DNA from: Gammaproteobacteria bacterium
GTDB taxonomy: Bacteria > Pseudomonadota > Gammaproteobacteria > Methylococcales > Methylococcaceae
Reading direction: 5' to 3'
DNA: 40,539 nucleotides
Assembly (NCBI GenBank): GCA_009922685.1
Contig: RFVA01000019.1
Coordinates: 1-40,539 of the forward strand
The translations under genes were made by a program, and so were the position numbers. Below the pieces are notes generated by a model. The model ran no database searches and was not told where the DNA came from. It saw only the letters and a program-made list of their open reading frames with translations. Each line of letters opens with the position of its first letter. Position 1 is the first letter of the stretch. Below, one piece after another: positions 7,785 to 14,674 of the stretch.

Positions 7785-8558
7785 CTAAGCCGGGTTATCG
7801 CTCGGTATATAGACGCATTCAACAGCAAACTGTTCGGAAACCACGCCCATCAGCGCCTTGATACCAAACTGCTCGGTCGCATGATGCCCGCCTGCCAGCA
7901 TCGTGACCCCCGCCTCCTGACTTTCATGCCAGTCATGCTCACTCATTTCGCCGGTTAAATAAGTATCTAGCCCACTGTCTGCTGCCCGCTTCCATTCACT
8001 GTTTGCCCCCCCGGTGATAATTCCAATCCTTTGAAGGGGGCGATCAGGATCGGGGGTTGCCATGAGAACCTCATGATTTAAGAGGACTTTGAGCTGATCT
8101 TGGATCATGAGCGGCGTCGTGGGTGCAGAGAAAGACCCCCAAACGCCGGTCGGAGAGCCTTTATAATCACCAAAGGGAAACCACTGCTCGACACCTAAAA
8201 GAGAGGCAAGTCGGGCAGCATTGCCGATGACAGGATGGGCATCCAGCGGCAAATGATAGGCGTAAAGATTGATCCCCCCCTCAACCAAAGGAAAAATGCG
8301 CCGAGCAAAAGGGCCCACCAGAGGTTTGGGCCCTTGGAAATTCCAGAGGAGGCCATGATGCACCACCAGAGCGCCCGCACCAAGATCTCGGGCAGCCGCC
8401 ACAGAATGGGCGGTTGCAGAGACTGCAAAGGCCACCTTCTCAATCGTTTCGCGGCCTTCCACTTGAAGGCCGTTAGGTCCGTAATCAGCAAACAGATCCA
8501 CCGCCAGCAGTTGATCCATAAAGGCCCCCAGGACCTCCCGACGCACCGATTCATTCAT
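7785..8558 (-). CDS. Nif3-family dinuclear-metal hexameric protein (YbgI-like)
   Basis: The start at 8558 is chosen because GGAGA lies just upstream and because MNESVRREVLGAFMDQLL matches the family start; a longer frame reads into thiD. The 258-residue product has the family motifs YGPNGLQVEG, VVHHG (metal ligands), HLPLDAHP-x-x-GN and the C-terminal TGEMSEHD...AGGHHATE. Nif3/YbgI proteins form toroidal hexamers binding two metals per subunit. They are often annotated as GTP cyclohydrolase I type 2 homologues, but the cellular role is unsettled. The gene overlaps the thiD 3' end by 8 bases, pointing to translational coupling. Confidence 0.9.
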   Translation of the reverse strand: MNESVRREVLGAFMDQLLAVDLFADYGPNGLQVEGRETIEKVAFAVSATAHSVAAARDLGAGALVVHHGLLWNFQGPKPLVGPFARRIFPLVEGGINLYAYHLPLDAHPVIGNAARLASLLGVEQWFPFGDYKGSPTGVWGSFSAPTTPLMIQDQLKVLLNHEVLMATPDPDRPLQRIGIITGGANSEWKRAADSGLDTYLTGEMSEHDWHESQEAGVTMLAGGHHATEQFGIKALMGVVSEQFAVECVYIPSDNPA

Positions 8559-9366
8559 AAAGTCTCTCCTTGGGGCCAGGCCAAACGTCCCAGCCGACCT
8601 GTGTACGATCAGGACACCACTGGCCATGACCTAAGGGATAGGCTTCCTTTAAGCATTGATAGGTGTAGGTTTCGGCCCGCTCAATGCCCTCTGCCATAGA
8701 AAGGCCGGCCGCTAGGCAAGCGGCAAGCGCCGCGGATAAGGTACAGCCGCTGCCGTGATAGGTTTGAGGTAGCCGCGGCCAAGCGCGCTCTGAGACCCCA
8801 TGAGGCCCATACCAACGATTCATCACATCGCCACCCTCAAGATGGGTGCCGGTTATGAGAATGTGACCCGCACCCCGCCTCAGAAGCTCAGCGGCGGAGG
8901 CTTCGATGGACGACTGACCGGTCAGTCGGTAGGCCTCAGGAATATTCGGTGTAATAATCGTGGCCAGAGGGACCAGAGACTCAAGCATCACCTCGAGAAG
9001 TTCTTGACTGGCCAGATCCTCGCCACCGCCTGCAGCAAGAATTGGATCAAGGACCACCGGCACCGGACCGATCAGTGCAATCAACTCTCTAGCGGCCAGC
9101 GCGATCTCGGCACTCCCAAGAAGACCCATCTTGATGGCCGCAATATCAAGATCACTCACCAGTCGTCGACCCTGAAGCAGAAAATCTTCTGGCCGTTGTG
9201 GGAAGACGCCATGCACATTGACGGTATCTTGCACCGTCAATGCCGTGATGAGGCCGGCAGGATGCAGCCCCAGCGCACGAACCGACTCGATATCGGCCTG
9301 AAGGCCAGCACCACCGGTTGGATCATGACCCGACAGGCATAGGACGGTAGGACGACTTGACCTCAT
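8551..9366 (-). CDS. thiD: Hydroxymethylpyrimidine/phosphomethylpyrimidine kinase ThiD
   Basis: ThiD phosphorylates HMP to HMP-P and HMP-PP for thiamine synthesis. From ATG 9366 the protein has 271 residues, the family length. It begins with the LCLSGHDPTGGAGLQAD substrate/ATP motif, contains ALTVQDT, KMGLLGS, VLDPILAAGG and ITPNIPEA, and ends its core with the GSGCTLSAALA motif carrying the ribokinase-family anion hole and Cys. The frame is open to 9444 but the extra residues do not resemble the family. No thiE or thiC neighbour is present, and I see no TPP riboswitch (no CTGAGA motif) upstream. Confidence 0.92.
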   Translation of the reverse strand: MRSSRPTVLCLSGHDPTGGAGLQADIESVRALGLHPAGLITALTVQDTVNVHGVFPQRPEDFLLQGRRLVSDLDIAAIKMGLLGSAEIALAARELIALIGPVPVVLDPILAAGGGEDLASQELLEVMLESLVPLATIITPNIPEAYRLTGQSSIEASAAELLRRGAGHILITGTHLEGGDVMNRWYGPHGVSERAWPRLPQTYHGSGCTLSAALAACLAAGLSMAEGIERAETYTYQCLKEAYPLGHGQWCPDRTQVGWDVWPGPKERLYE

Positions 9367-9510
9367 GGAAGGAATCGGTTCATGGCGGAAAGTGGGGAGT
9401 GTCCCACAGGTTTTGATACAAACCCAAGAAATCAAGGCCAGCAAAGAAGATCGAGACCGCTTGGACGGGATACCGTCCCTAGGATAACGCCCCTTAGAGC
9501 CCGAGTTTTG

Positions 9511-9516
9511 TATAAT
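9511..9516 (+). promoter_or_regulatory. Candidate -10 box for alaC-hom-thrC
   Basis: A perfect TATAAT lies about 165 bases before the alaC start. The sequence at the expected -35 position is GC-rich and does not match TTGACA, so the promoter would need an activator or be weak. It implies a leader of about 160 bases. Confidence 0.45.
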
Positions 9517-9563
9517 CTTACGAGTGACGTGCTGCCTTGGAGTAGGTTACCCAAAGGGTCACC

Positions 9564-9614
9564 ATGGCGAAAGCGTGTCGACCTGCGTTGTCGAACGCCC
9601 TGGGCCGCTCATGA
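9564..9614 (+). CDS. Possible Ala-rich leader peptide ahead of alaC
   Basis: ATG 9564 is preceded by AAAGGG (9553-9558) at 5 bases spacing. The frame encodes MAKACRPALSNALGRS, with four Ala in 16 residues, and stops at TGA 9612-9614, exactly where the downstream hairpin begins. The arrangement resembles a translated leader. Without conservation data it stays a candidate. Confidence 0.3.
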   Translation: MAKACRPALSNALGRS

Positions 9615-9653
9615 CAGGCAGACAAAACCATCAGCAAACCGTTTTGCCCTGTC
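9613..9653 (+). promoter_or_regulatory. Leader hairpin upstream of alaC
   Basis: Two 6-bp stems pair: GACAGG (9613-9618) with CCTGTC (9648-9653), and CAAAAC (9623-9628) with GTTTTG (9641-9646), enclosing a 12-base loop. It ends 27 bases before ATG 9681. No T run follows, so it is not a classic intrinsic terminator; a role in translation or transcript stability is possible. Confidence 0.45.
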
Positions 9654-9680
9654 GATAAAGATACCCAATCAAGAGTGAAG

Positions 9681-10865
9681 ATGGAAGAATTCCAACGCAT
9701 CAAACGACTGCCACCCTACGTCTTTAATATCGTTAACGAACTAAAGGCCAAGCAACGAGCAGAGGGTGTCGATATCATCGATTTCGGCATGGGAAACCCT
9801 GATCGGGCGACCCCCCAGCATATCGTCGACAAATTGATTGAGGTTTCCCAAAAAGGGACCGCTCACCGTTACTCGGTGTCGAAGGGCATCATTCGCCTCA
9901 GAAAGGCGATCTGTGGCTGGTATGAACGTCGATTCGGCGTGGAACTGGATCCTGACAGCCAGGCGATTGTCACGATCGGATCGAAAGAGGGTCTCGCGCA
10001 TCTTGCCATGGCCACGATGGGCCCAGGTGATGCGGCTTTGGTTCCAAACCCAGCCTACCCCATCCATCCCTATGGTTTCGTTTTGGCTGGGGCTGATGTT
10101 CGCCATGTCCCCCTCATTCCCGGCGTCGATTTCTTTGAAGAACTCGAAAAGGCCATTAAAACCTCTTGGCCTAAGCCCAAGATGTTGGTCCTCAATTTTC
10201 CAGGAAACCCAACGACCCAGTGCGTGGATCTCGAATTTTTCGAAAAGGTCGTCGCCCTGGCCCGCGAATACAAAATTTGGGTCGTGCACGATATTGCCTA
10301 TGCCGACATTGTGTTTGATGGCTATGTCGCCCCATCGATTCTTCAGGTGCCCGGAGCAACCGATGTCGCCGTTGAATTCTTTACTCTTTCCAAAAGCTAC
10401 AACATGCCCGGCTGGCGCGTCGGCTTTATGTGCGGCAACCGAGAACTGGTCGCAGCGCTCGGCCGAATTAAGTCCTACCTTGATTACGGAACCTTTGCGC
10501 CCATCCAAGTCGCTGCCATCACGGCCCTTGAGGGCCCACAAGATTGTGTTCAGGAAATCTGCGACATCTACCAGGGTCGGCGGGATGTTCTTTGGTCCAG
10601 CCTCCATAGCATTGGCTGGGAGATCGAAAAACCCAAGGCGACGATGTTTATGTGGGCCCCAATTCCCGAACAATACCGTCACTTGGGATCCCTTGAATTT
10701 GCGAAGAAAGTTCTACTCGATGCCCAGGTTGCGGTGTCTCCAGGGATCGGTTTCGGCGAATTTGGCGACGACCATGTCCGTTTTAGCCTGATCGAAAACG
10801 AACACAGAACCCGACAAGCCGTGCGTGGCATTAAAAACATGATGCGCAAGGACAGCGCTGTTTGA
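9681..10865 (+). CDS. alaC: AlaC-type alanine/glutamate aminotransferase
   Basis: This PLP-dependent class I aminotransferase probably makes alanine from pyruvate and glutamate. Key features of the 394-residue protein, counted from the in-frame GTG at 9675 two codons upstream: FGMGNPD near the N-terminus, NFPGNPTTQ (about 174-182), the PLP N1-binding Asp in HDIAYAD (Asp206), and the Schiff-base lysine in [15 protein letters not shown] (Lys240). The start ATG 9681 has AAGAG and GAAG upstream. AlaC-type enzymes commonly precede hom and thrC, as here, which has led some to be annotated as aspartate/methionine aminotransferases. The 45-base gap to hom suggests one operon. Confidence 0.88.
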   Translation: MEEFQRIKRLPPYVFNIVNELKAKQRAEGVDIIDFGMGNPDRATPQHIVDKLIEVSQKGTAHRYSVSKGIIRLRKAICGWYERRFGVELDPDSQAIVTIGSKEGLAHLAMATMGPGDAALVPNPAYPIHPYGFVLAGADVRHVPLIPGVDFFEELEKAIKTSWPKPKMLVLNFPGNPTTQCVDLEFFEKVVALAREYKIWVVHDIAYADIVFDGYVAPSILQVPGATDVAVEFFTLSKSYNMPGWRVGFMCGNRELVAALGRIKSYLDYGTFAPIQVAAITALEGPQDCVQEICDIYQGRRDVLWSSLHSIGWEIEKPKATMFMWAPIPEQYRHLGSLEFAKKVLLDAQVAVSPGIGFGEFGDDHVRFSLIENEHRTRQAVRGIKNMMRKDSAV

Positions 10866-10910
10866 TGGACACGTTGACTGCATTCGGCCCACCAGCATGA
10901 GGACCCCCCA

Positions 10911-12221
10911 TTGAAACCCGTCACAATCGGCCTACTGGGCCTTGGTACTGTCGGCGGGGGAACCGTCACCGTCCTGCAACGAAATGCCGGAGAAATTACT
11001 CGCCGTGCCGGTCGAGAGATCCACATTCGATCGGCTTCCGCCCGTGACCTCTTGAAACAGCGCTCCATTCAAACGACGGGAATCCATCTGACTCAAGATC
11101 CTTTCGAGATTGTCAATGACCCTAAGATTGACATCATCGTCGAGCTGATGGGAGGCCTCTCCCCAGCGAGGGAACTCGTTCTAACGGCCCTAGATCAGGG
11201 CAAACACGTGGTAACCGCAAACAAAGCCTTGATCGCCCTTCACGGTAACGAGATCTTTGCAAAGGCCAGAGAAAAGGGATTGATGGTCGCTTTCGAAGCC
11301 GCCGTTGCAGGCGGCATACCGATCATCAAGGCGATCCGCGAAGGGCTCGCCGGCAACACGGTTGAATGGCTGGCCGGCATCATTAATGGCACCTGTAACT
11401 TTATCCTGAGCGATATGCGGGAAAAGGGGCGGGACTTCAGTGAGGTCCTCTCAGAGGCGCAAGCACTCGGCTATGCCGAAGCGGATCCGACCTTCGATAT
11501 TGAAGGCATTGATGCCGCCCACAAACTCACCATCCTCGCCTCCATCGCCTTTGGTATCCCGCTCCAGTTTGACAAGGTCGCTGTCGAAGGAATCAGCGCC
11601 ATCACCGCGAGCGACATCAATTACGCAGAGGCTCTGGGTTATCGCATCAAACTCCTAGGGATCGCTAGGCGCTCGGCACGCGGGATCGAGCTTCGGGTCC
11701 ACCCCACCCTCATCCCCGAACGCCGGCTGATTGCTAATGTCAACGGCGTGATGAATGCGGTTCTCGTCCAGGGAGATGCGGTGGGCCCAACCCTCTACTA
11801 CGGCGCTGGCGCTGGCGCAGAACCGACGGCCTCCTCCGTCGTCGCCGACATCATTGATGTGGTCAGGGCTTTAACCTCCGACCCTGAAAATCGAGTTCCC
11901 CACCTCGCCTTCCAAGCGGGCGCCATCGCCGATATGCCGATTCTTCCCATTGGTGAGGTCGAAAGCGCCTATTACCTGAGATTAAGCGCTGTTGATCAAC
12001 CTGGCGTTCTGGCAGACGTCACCCGTATTCTTGCGGACCATCACATCAGCATTGAGGCCATCCTTCAAAAGGAACCGCCCTCGGGTGAAACCCAACTCCC
12101 GGTGATCATCCTGACCCAACAGGTGATCGAGAAGGACATGAATGCCGCGATTGCGGCTATTGAAGCCTTGCCGACTATAGGCGGCAACATCACGCGCATC
12201 CGCGTCGAGACCCTAGGTTAA
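10911..12221 (+). CDS. hom: Homoserine dehydrogenase
   Basis: Hom reduces aspartate semialdehyde to homoserine, the branch point to threonine and methionine. The start is TTG 10911, preceded by GAGGA at good spacing; no ATG fits. The 436-residue protein is the monofunctional three-domain type. It has the NAD(P) loop GLLGLGTVGGG (residues 7-17), VTANKALIA, the catalytic region EAAVAGGIPIIK and INGTCNFIL, the ADPTFDIEGIDAAHKL motif with the catalytic Asp/Lys, and a C-terminal ACT domain from about residue 350 (YYLRLSAVDQPGVLADV), which usually mediates threonine feedback. The next gene, thrC, follows after 26 bases. Confidence 0.95.
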   Translation: MKPVTIGLLGLGTVGGGTVTVLQRNAGEITRRAGREIHIRSASARDLLKQRSIQTTGIHLTQDPFEIVNDPKIDIIVELMGGLSPARELVLTALDQGKHVVTANKALIALHGNEIFAKAREKGLMVAFEAAVAGGIPIIKAIREGLAGNTVEWLAGIINGTCNFILSDMREKGRDFSEVLSEAQALGYAEADPTFDIEGIDAAHKLTILASIAFGIPLQFDKVAVEGISAITASDINYAEALGYRIKLLGIARRSARGIELRVHPTLIPERRLIANVNGVMNAVLVQGDAVGPTLYYGAGAGAEPTASSVVADIIDVVRALTSDPENRVPHLAFQAGAIADMPILPIGEVESAYYLRLSAVDQPGVLADVTRILADHHISIEAILQKEPPSGETQLPVIILTQQVIEKDMNAAIAAIEALPTIGGNITRIRVETLG

Positions 12222-12247
12222 AGCCTCCCTACCATCATCCCACCGAC

Positions 12248-13390
12248 ATGACCCAGCCCACTCGCTATACCGGACTTATTGATAAATACCGGAATCGTCT
12301 GCCCGTTGGCCCCGATACACGGGCCATCAGCTTGTGTGAAGGCAACACACCCCTGATCCAGCTCACCAATATTCCTCGCTGGCTGGGTAAGTCGGTCGAT
12401 ATCTACGTCAAATTCGAAGGACTCAACCCCACCGGATCCTTCAAGGATCGGGGGATGACCATGGCGGTCACTAAAGCGGTAGAGAGTGGGAGTCAGGCCA
12501 TTGTCTGTGCCTCCACCGGCAATACCTCAGCAGCCGCTGCCGCCTATGCCGCTCGCGCGGGTATCAGCTGCTTCGTATTAATTCCTGATGGCAAGATTGC
12601 GCTCGGCAAACTCGCCCAGGCCATGATTCATGGCGCCAAGGTCCTTCAGATCCAAGGCAACTTCGATGATGGCATGCGACTGGTCAAAGAGATTGCCCAT
12701 CATGCCCCCGTTACCATCGTCAATTCCATTAATCCGTTTCGACTCCAGGGGCAAAAAACGGCCTCCTTCGAGATCATTGAAGCACTCGGCCGTGCTCCCG
12801 ATTACCACTGCCTCCCGGTCGGCAATGCCGGCAATATCACCGCACACTGGATCGGCTATACGGAGGCCACCACGGCACCGGGCCATCAGCCGACAGCGGC
12901 TTGCGCATTTTGTGACGGGCACTGCGATTTTACTGAGATCGGCCGACTGGCCGAGAACCGCCCCATCATGGTCGGCTACCAAGCTCAAGGGGCGGCTCCC
13001 TTTCTTCGCGGACACATGGTGGATGACCCTGAAACCGTCGCGACAGCGATTCGAATTGGCCATCCACAGTCATGGGCACAGGCCTGGCGGGCCCAAGAGG
13101 AGTCTGGCGGCTGGTTTGACGAACTGTCCGATCAAGAGATCCTAGCGACCCAGCAGCTCTTATCGGAAAAGGAAGGTATTTTTTGTGAACCGGCCTCGGC
13201 CACCTCGGTGGCAGGGGTCCTCAGAGACCTTCGCTCGGGGCGAATCCCGGAGGGCAAGACCATTGTCTGCACCCTCACCGGCAATGGCCTCAAGGACCCA
13301 GACACCGCGATCAGCCAGTGCGATATTCAGCCGACGAAGATTCCGGCCACCCTGGATGCCGTCAAAACAGCTATCACCGGCGGCCTCTAG
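12248..13390 (+). CDS. thrC: Threonine synthase with Cys-rich insertion
   Basis: ThrC converts O-phosphohomoserine to threonine with PLP. The 380-residue protein has the PLP lysine in NPTGSFKDRGM (Lys66), the STGNTSAAAAAYA loop, the PVGNAGNITAHW glycine loop and the C-terminal EPASA and LTGNGLKDP motifs, so it looks active. Between WIGY (204) and RPIMVGYQAQGAAP there are about 35 residues where family members I know have about 13-15. The extra part contains CAFCDGHC, with cysteines at 219, 222 and 226, and acidic residues. The product's pathway partner hom is directly upstream. The gene ends 6 bases from a convergent gene. Confidence 0.93.
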   Translation: MTQPTRYTGLIDKYRNRLPVGPDTRAISLCEGNTPLIQLTNIPRWLGKSVDIYVKFEGLNPTGSFKDRGMTMAVTKAVESGSQAIVCASTGNTSAAAAAYAARAGISCFVLIPDGKIALGKLAQAMIHGAKVLQIQGNFDDGMRLVKEIAHHAPVTIVNSINPFRLQGQKTASFEIIEALGRAPDYHCLPVGNAGNITAHWIGYTEATTAPGHQPTAACAFCDGHCDFTEIGRLAENRPIMVGYQAQGAAPFLRGHMVDDPETVATAIRIGHPQSWAQAWRAQEESGGWFDELSDQEILATQQLLSEKEGIFCEPASATSVAGVLRDLRSGRIPEGKTIVCTLTGNGLKDPDTAISQCDIQPTKIPATLDAVKTAITGGL

Positions 13391-13396
13391 CCCCTT

Positions 13397-13777
13397 TTAT
13401 TCCAGCGGGGAGCGTTCGGCGCCCCGCTTCGGATCGCAAGGATAGGCTGCCTTGAAGGCTTGAACCAGAAGGATCGACTCATCATCCCCCAATCGGTCCG
13501 GGTGATCCTTCAAAAACTGTCGAGCCACTCGGACAACATCATCCCGCTTGAGATCCTTTGGCCCACAAAAATCGCGTTGATTGAGTGATCGAAACGTCCC
13601 ATCGATAAAGCCAAGACAAACGCCGCCAAGAAAGGTGTCGGACGCCGCCTGATGAAGATTAGGCTCTGCGCCCAGCTGATCCCCACCATCACACCATCCC
13701 TTGAATTGACGGCCATCCGAAAGAACGGCCAATGGCAACAATAAGAGCAAGATCGAGAAGGGTCGTAGGTATCGCAT
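13397..13777 (-). CDS. Exported Rap1a/Tai-like small protein
   Basis: The 126-residue protein starts with MRYLRPF and a Leu-rich signal sequence (about residues 1-20). The mature part has the pattern of the Rap1a/Tai family: a CLGFIDGTFRSL helix, an FCGP turn, VARQFLKDHPDRL and the closing AFKAAYPC, with four conserved-type cysteines. Founding members are periplasmic immunity proteins for type VI amidase effectors, but many homologues are orphan housekeeping-like genes. No toxin or T6SS gene is near, so immunity should not be assumed. It lies 9 bases after yjdM on the same strand. Confidence 0.7.
   Translation of the reverse strand: MRYLRPFSILLLLLPLAVLSDGRQFKGWCDGGDQLGAEPNLHQAASDTFLGGVCLGFIDGTFRSLNQRDFCGPKDLKRDDVVRVARQFLKDHPDRLGDDESILLVQAFKAAYPCDPKRGAERSPLE
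13404..13428. terminator. Possible hairpin between thrC and the convergent gene
   Basis: AGCGGG pairs with CCCGCT and an inner GCG with CGC around a TTCGG loop. It starts 14 bases after the thrC stop and lies within the last codons of the convergent Rap1a-like gene. No T run is present, so terminator function is uncertain. Confidence 0.35.
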
Positions 13778-13786
13778 GATGTCGTC

Positions 13787-14119
13787 CTAAGCTTTCTTCA
13801 AAAAGCAGGCTTTCAGCATATAGCTGACATTGTCGATTTTGCAATCGACCTCGTGATCGCCATCTCGAAGGCGAATATTCTTGGCCTTGGTCCCTTTTTT
13901 GAGGGTGGTTGAAGACCCTTTGACTTTGAGATCCTTAATGAGGAGAACCGAATCCCCATCGACCAAGGGTGTCCCATTCGAATCCCTGATCACAAGATCA
14001 TCAGCGTCCTCATGACCGCCCATCAGCGGCCACTCGTTGAAGCAATCAGGACAAACATATTGGCTGCCATCACTATAGACGTTTTCCATCGAACAGTGGG
14101 GGCATGTCGAATCGGTCAT
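13787..14119 (-). CDS. yjdM: Zinc-ribbon protein YjdM (PhnA family)
   Basis: The 110-residue protein has an N-terminal zinc ribbon with CPHC (residues 6-9) and CPDC (23-26), followed by the FNEWP turn. Its C-terminal beta-barrel domain carries VIRDSNGTPLVDGDSVLLIKDLKVKGS-type sequence typical of YjdM, formerly PhnA. Length matches E. coli YjdM (111). The family is linked by name to alkylphosphonate use, but no phosphonate gene is nearby and its biochemical role is not settled. It sits between queF and the Rap1a-like gene, all in the same direction. Confidence 0.9.
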   Translation of the reverse strand: MTDSTCPHCSMENVYSDGSQYVCPDCFNEWPLMGGHEDADDLVIRDSNGTPLVDGDSVLLIKDLKVKGSSTTLKKGTKAKNIRLRDGDHEVDCKIDNVSYMLKACFLKKA

Positions 14120-14137
14120 GGGGCTTGAATCCTAAAA

Positions 14138-14527
14138 TTAGGGGAGCTGAACCGGCTGCGGCGAGATCCAGTCCGGCTGGCGGTGCTCGGCAACGACATG
14201 GGTATAGACCCCACCACGGACATTAAATCGCGCTGTAAGCCGCATGAACCTTGGTTTTGTGGCCGCTACGAGGTCATCCAGAATCCGATTGGTGACCGCC
14301 TCATGAAAAGCGCCTTCGTCACGGTAGGACCACACATACAGCTTCAAAGACTTTAACTCCACACAGGCCCGGTCAGGGACATATTCGATATGAAGGGTGG
14401 CAAAGTCCGGCTGGCCTGTTTTTGGGCAAAGGCAGGTGAATTCAGGAAGATCAATACGGATGGTGAAATCGCGTTCGGGCTTCGGATTATCGAAGGTCTC
14501 GAGCGCCTTGCTGGGTTGATTGCTCAT
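14138..14527 (-). CDS. queF: NADPH-dependent preQ0 reductase QueF (type I)
   Basis: QueF reduces 7-cyano-7-deazaguanine to preQ1 in queuosine tRNA modification. From ATG 14527 the protein has 129 residues, the short single-domain type I form rather than the about 280-residue E. coli type. It contains [14 protein letters not shown] with nucleophile Cys34 and Asp41, the substrate-binding [20 protein letters not shown] motif (His75, Glu76) and a final FNVRGGVY strand. The frame extends to 14596 but the added residues are not family-like. No strong ribosome binding site is visible. It is transcribed divergently from smc. Confidence 0.93.
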   Translation of the reverse strand: MSNQPSKALETFDNPKPERDFTIRIDLPEFTCLCPKTGQPDFATLHIEYVPDRACVELKSLKLYVWSYRDEGAFHEAVTNRILDDLVAATKPRFMRLTARFNVRGGVYTHVVAEHRQPDWISPQPVQLP

Positions 14528-14612
14528 GGGGGGAAAATAATGGGGTTCAAAGGGACATAGGGTACCCGATCCTTCGGGACCTTGGCACAGACTCACGCCG
14601 GCCAGAGTCGGC

Positions 14613-14618
14613 TATAAT
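14613..14618 (+). promoter_or_regulatory. Candidate -10 box for smc
   Basis: A perfect TATAAT lies 62 bases before the smc GTG start in the queF-smc divergent gap. The matching -35 is poor (GACTCA at 17 bases spacing). Confidence 0.45.
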
Positions 14619-14674
14619 AACCCTCTACGCCATTCCCAACCAGCATCGGTCACCTCCTCAAATCCCCTAACGAC

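Larger units (their letters stand above)
9367..9680. other. Divergent thiD / alaC spacer
   Basis: This 314-base region has no recognised protein gene. It holds a 6-bp-stem inverted repeat with a GATA loop (9463-9478), a perfect TATAAT (9511-9516), a short hairpin GGTTACCC-AAA-GGGTCACC (9545-9563), a possible 16-residue leader ORF (9564-9614) and a strong two-part hairpin (9613-9653) just before alaC. It must contain the promoters for both divergent units. I recognise no known riboswitch, 6S or 4.5S RNA in it. Confidence 0.6.

Noticed and set aside
9367-9680. TPP riboswitch or small structural RNA (6S, 4.5S) in the thiD-alaC spacer
   Set aside because: The conserved TPP CTGAGA element is absent, and the sequence does not resemble 6S or SRP RNA.
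9741-10682. A 313-codon open frame antisense to alaC
   Set aside because: It mirrors alaC codons and has no recognisable domain; alaC is certain in this region.
9838-10791. A 317-codon open frame on the + strand overlapping alaC
   Set aside because: It is a shadow frame of a clear PLP aminotransferase, has Arg/Pro/Ser-rich composition and no family features.
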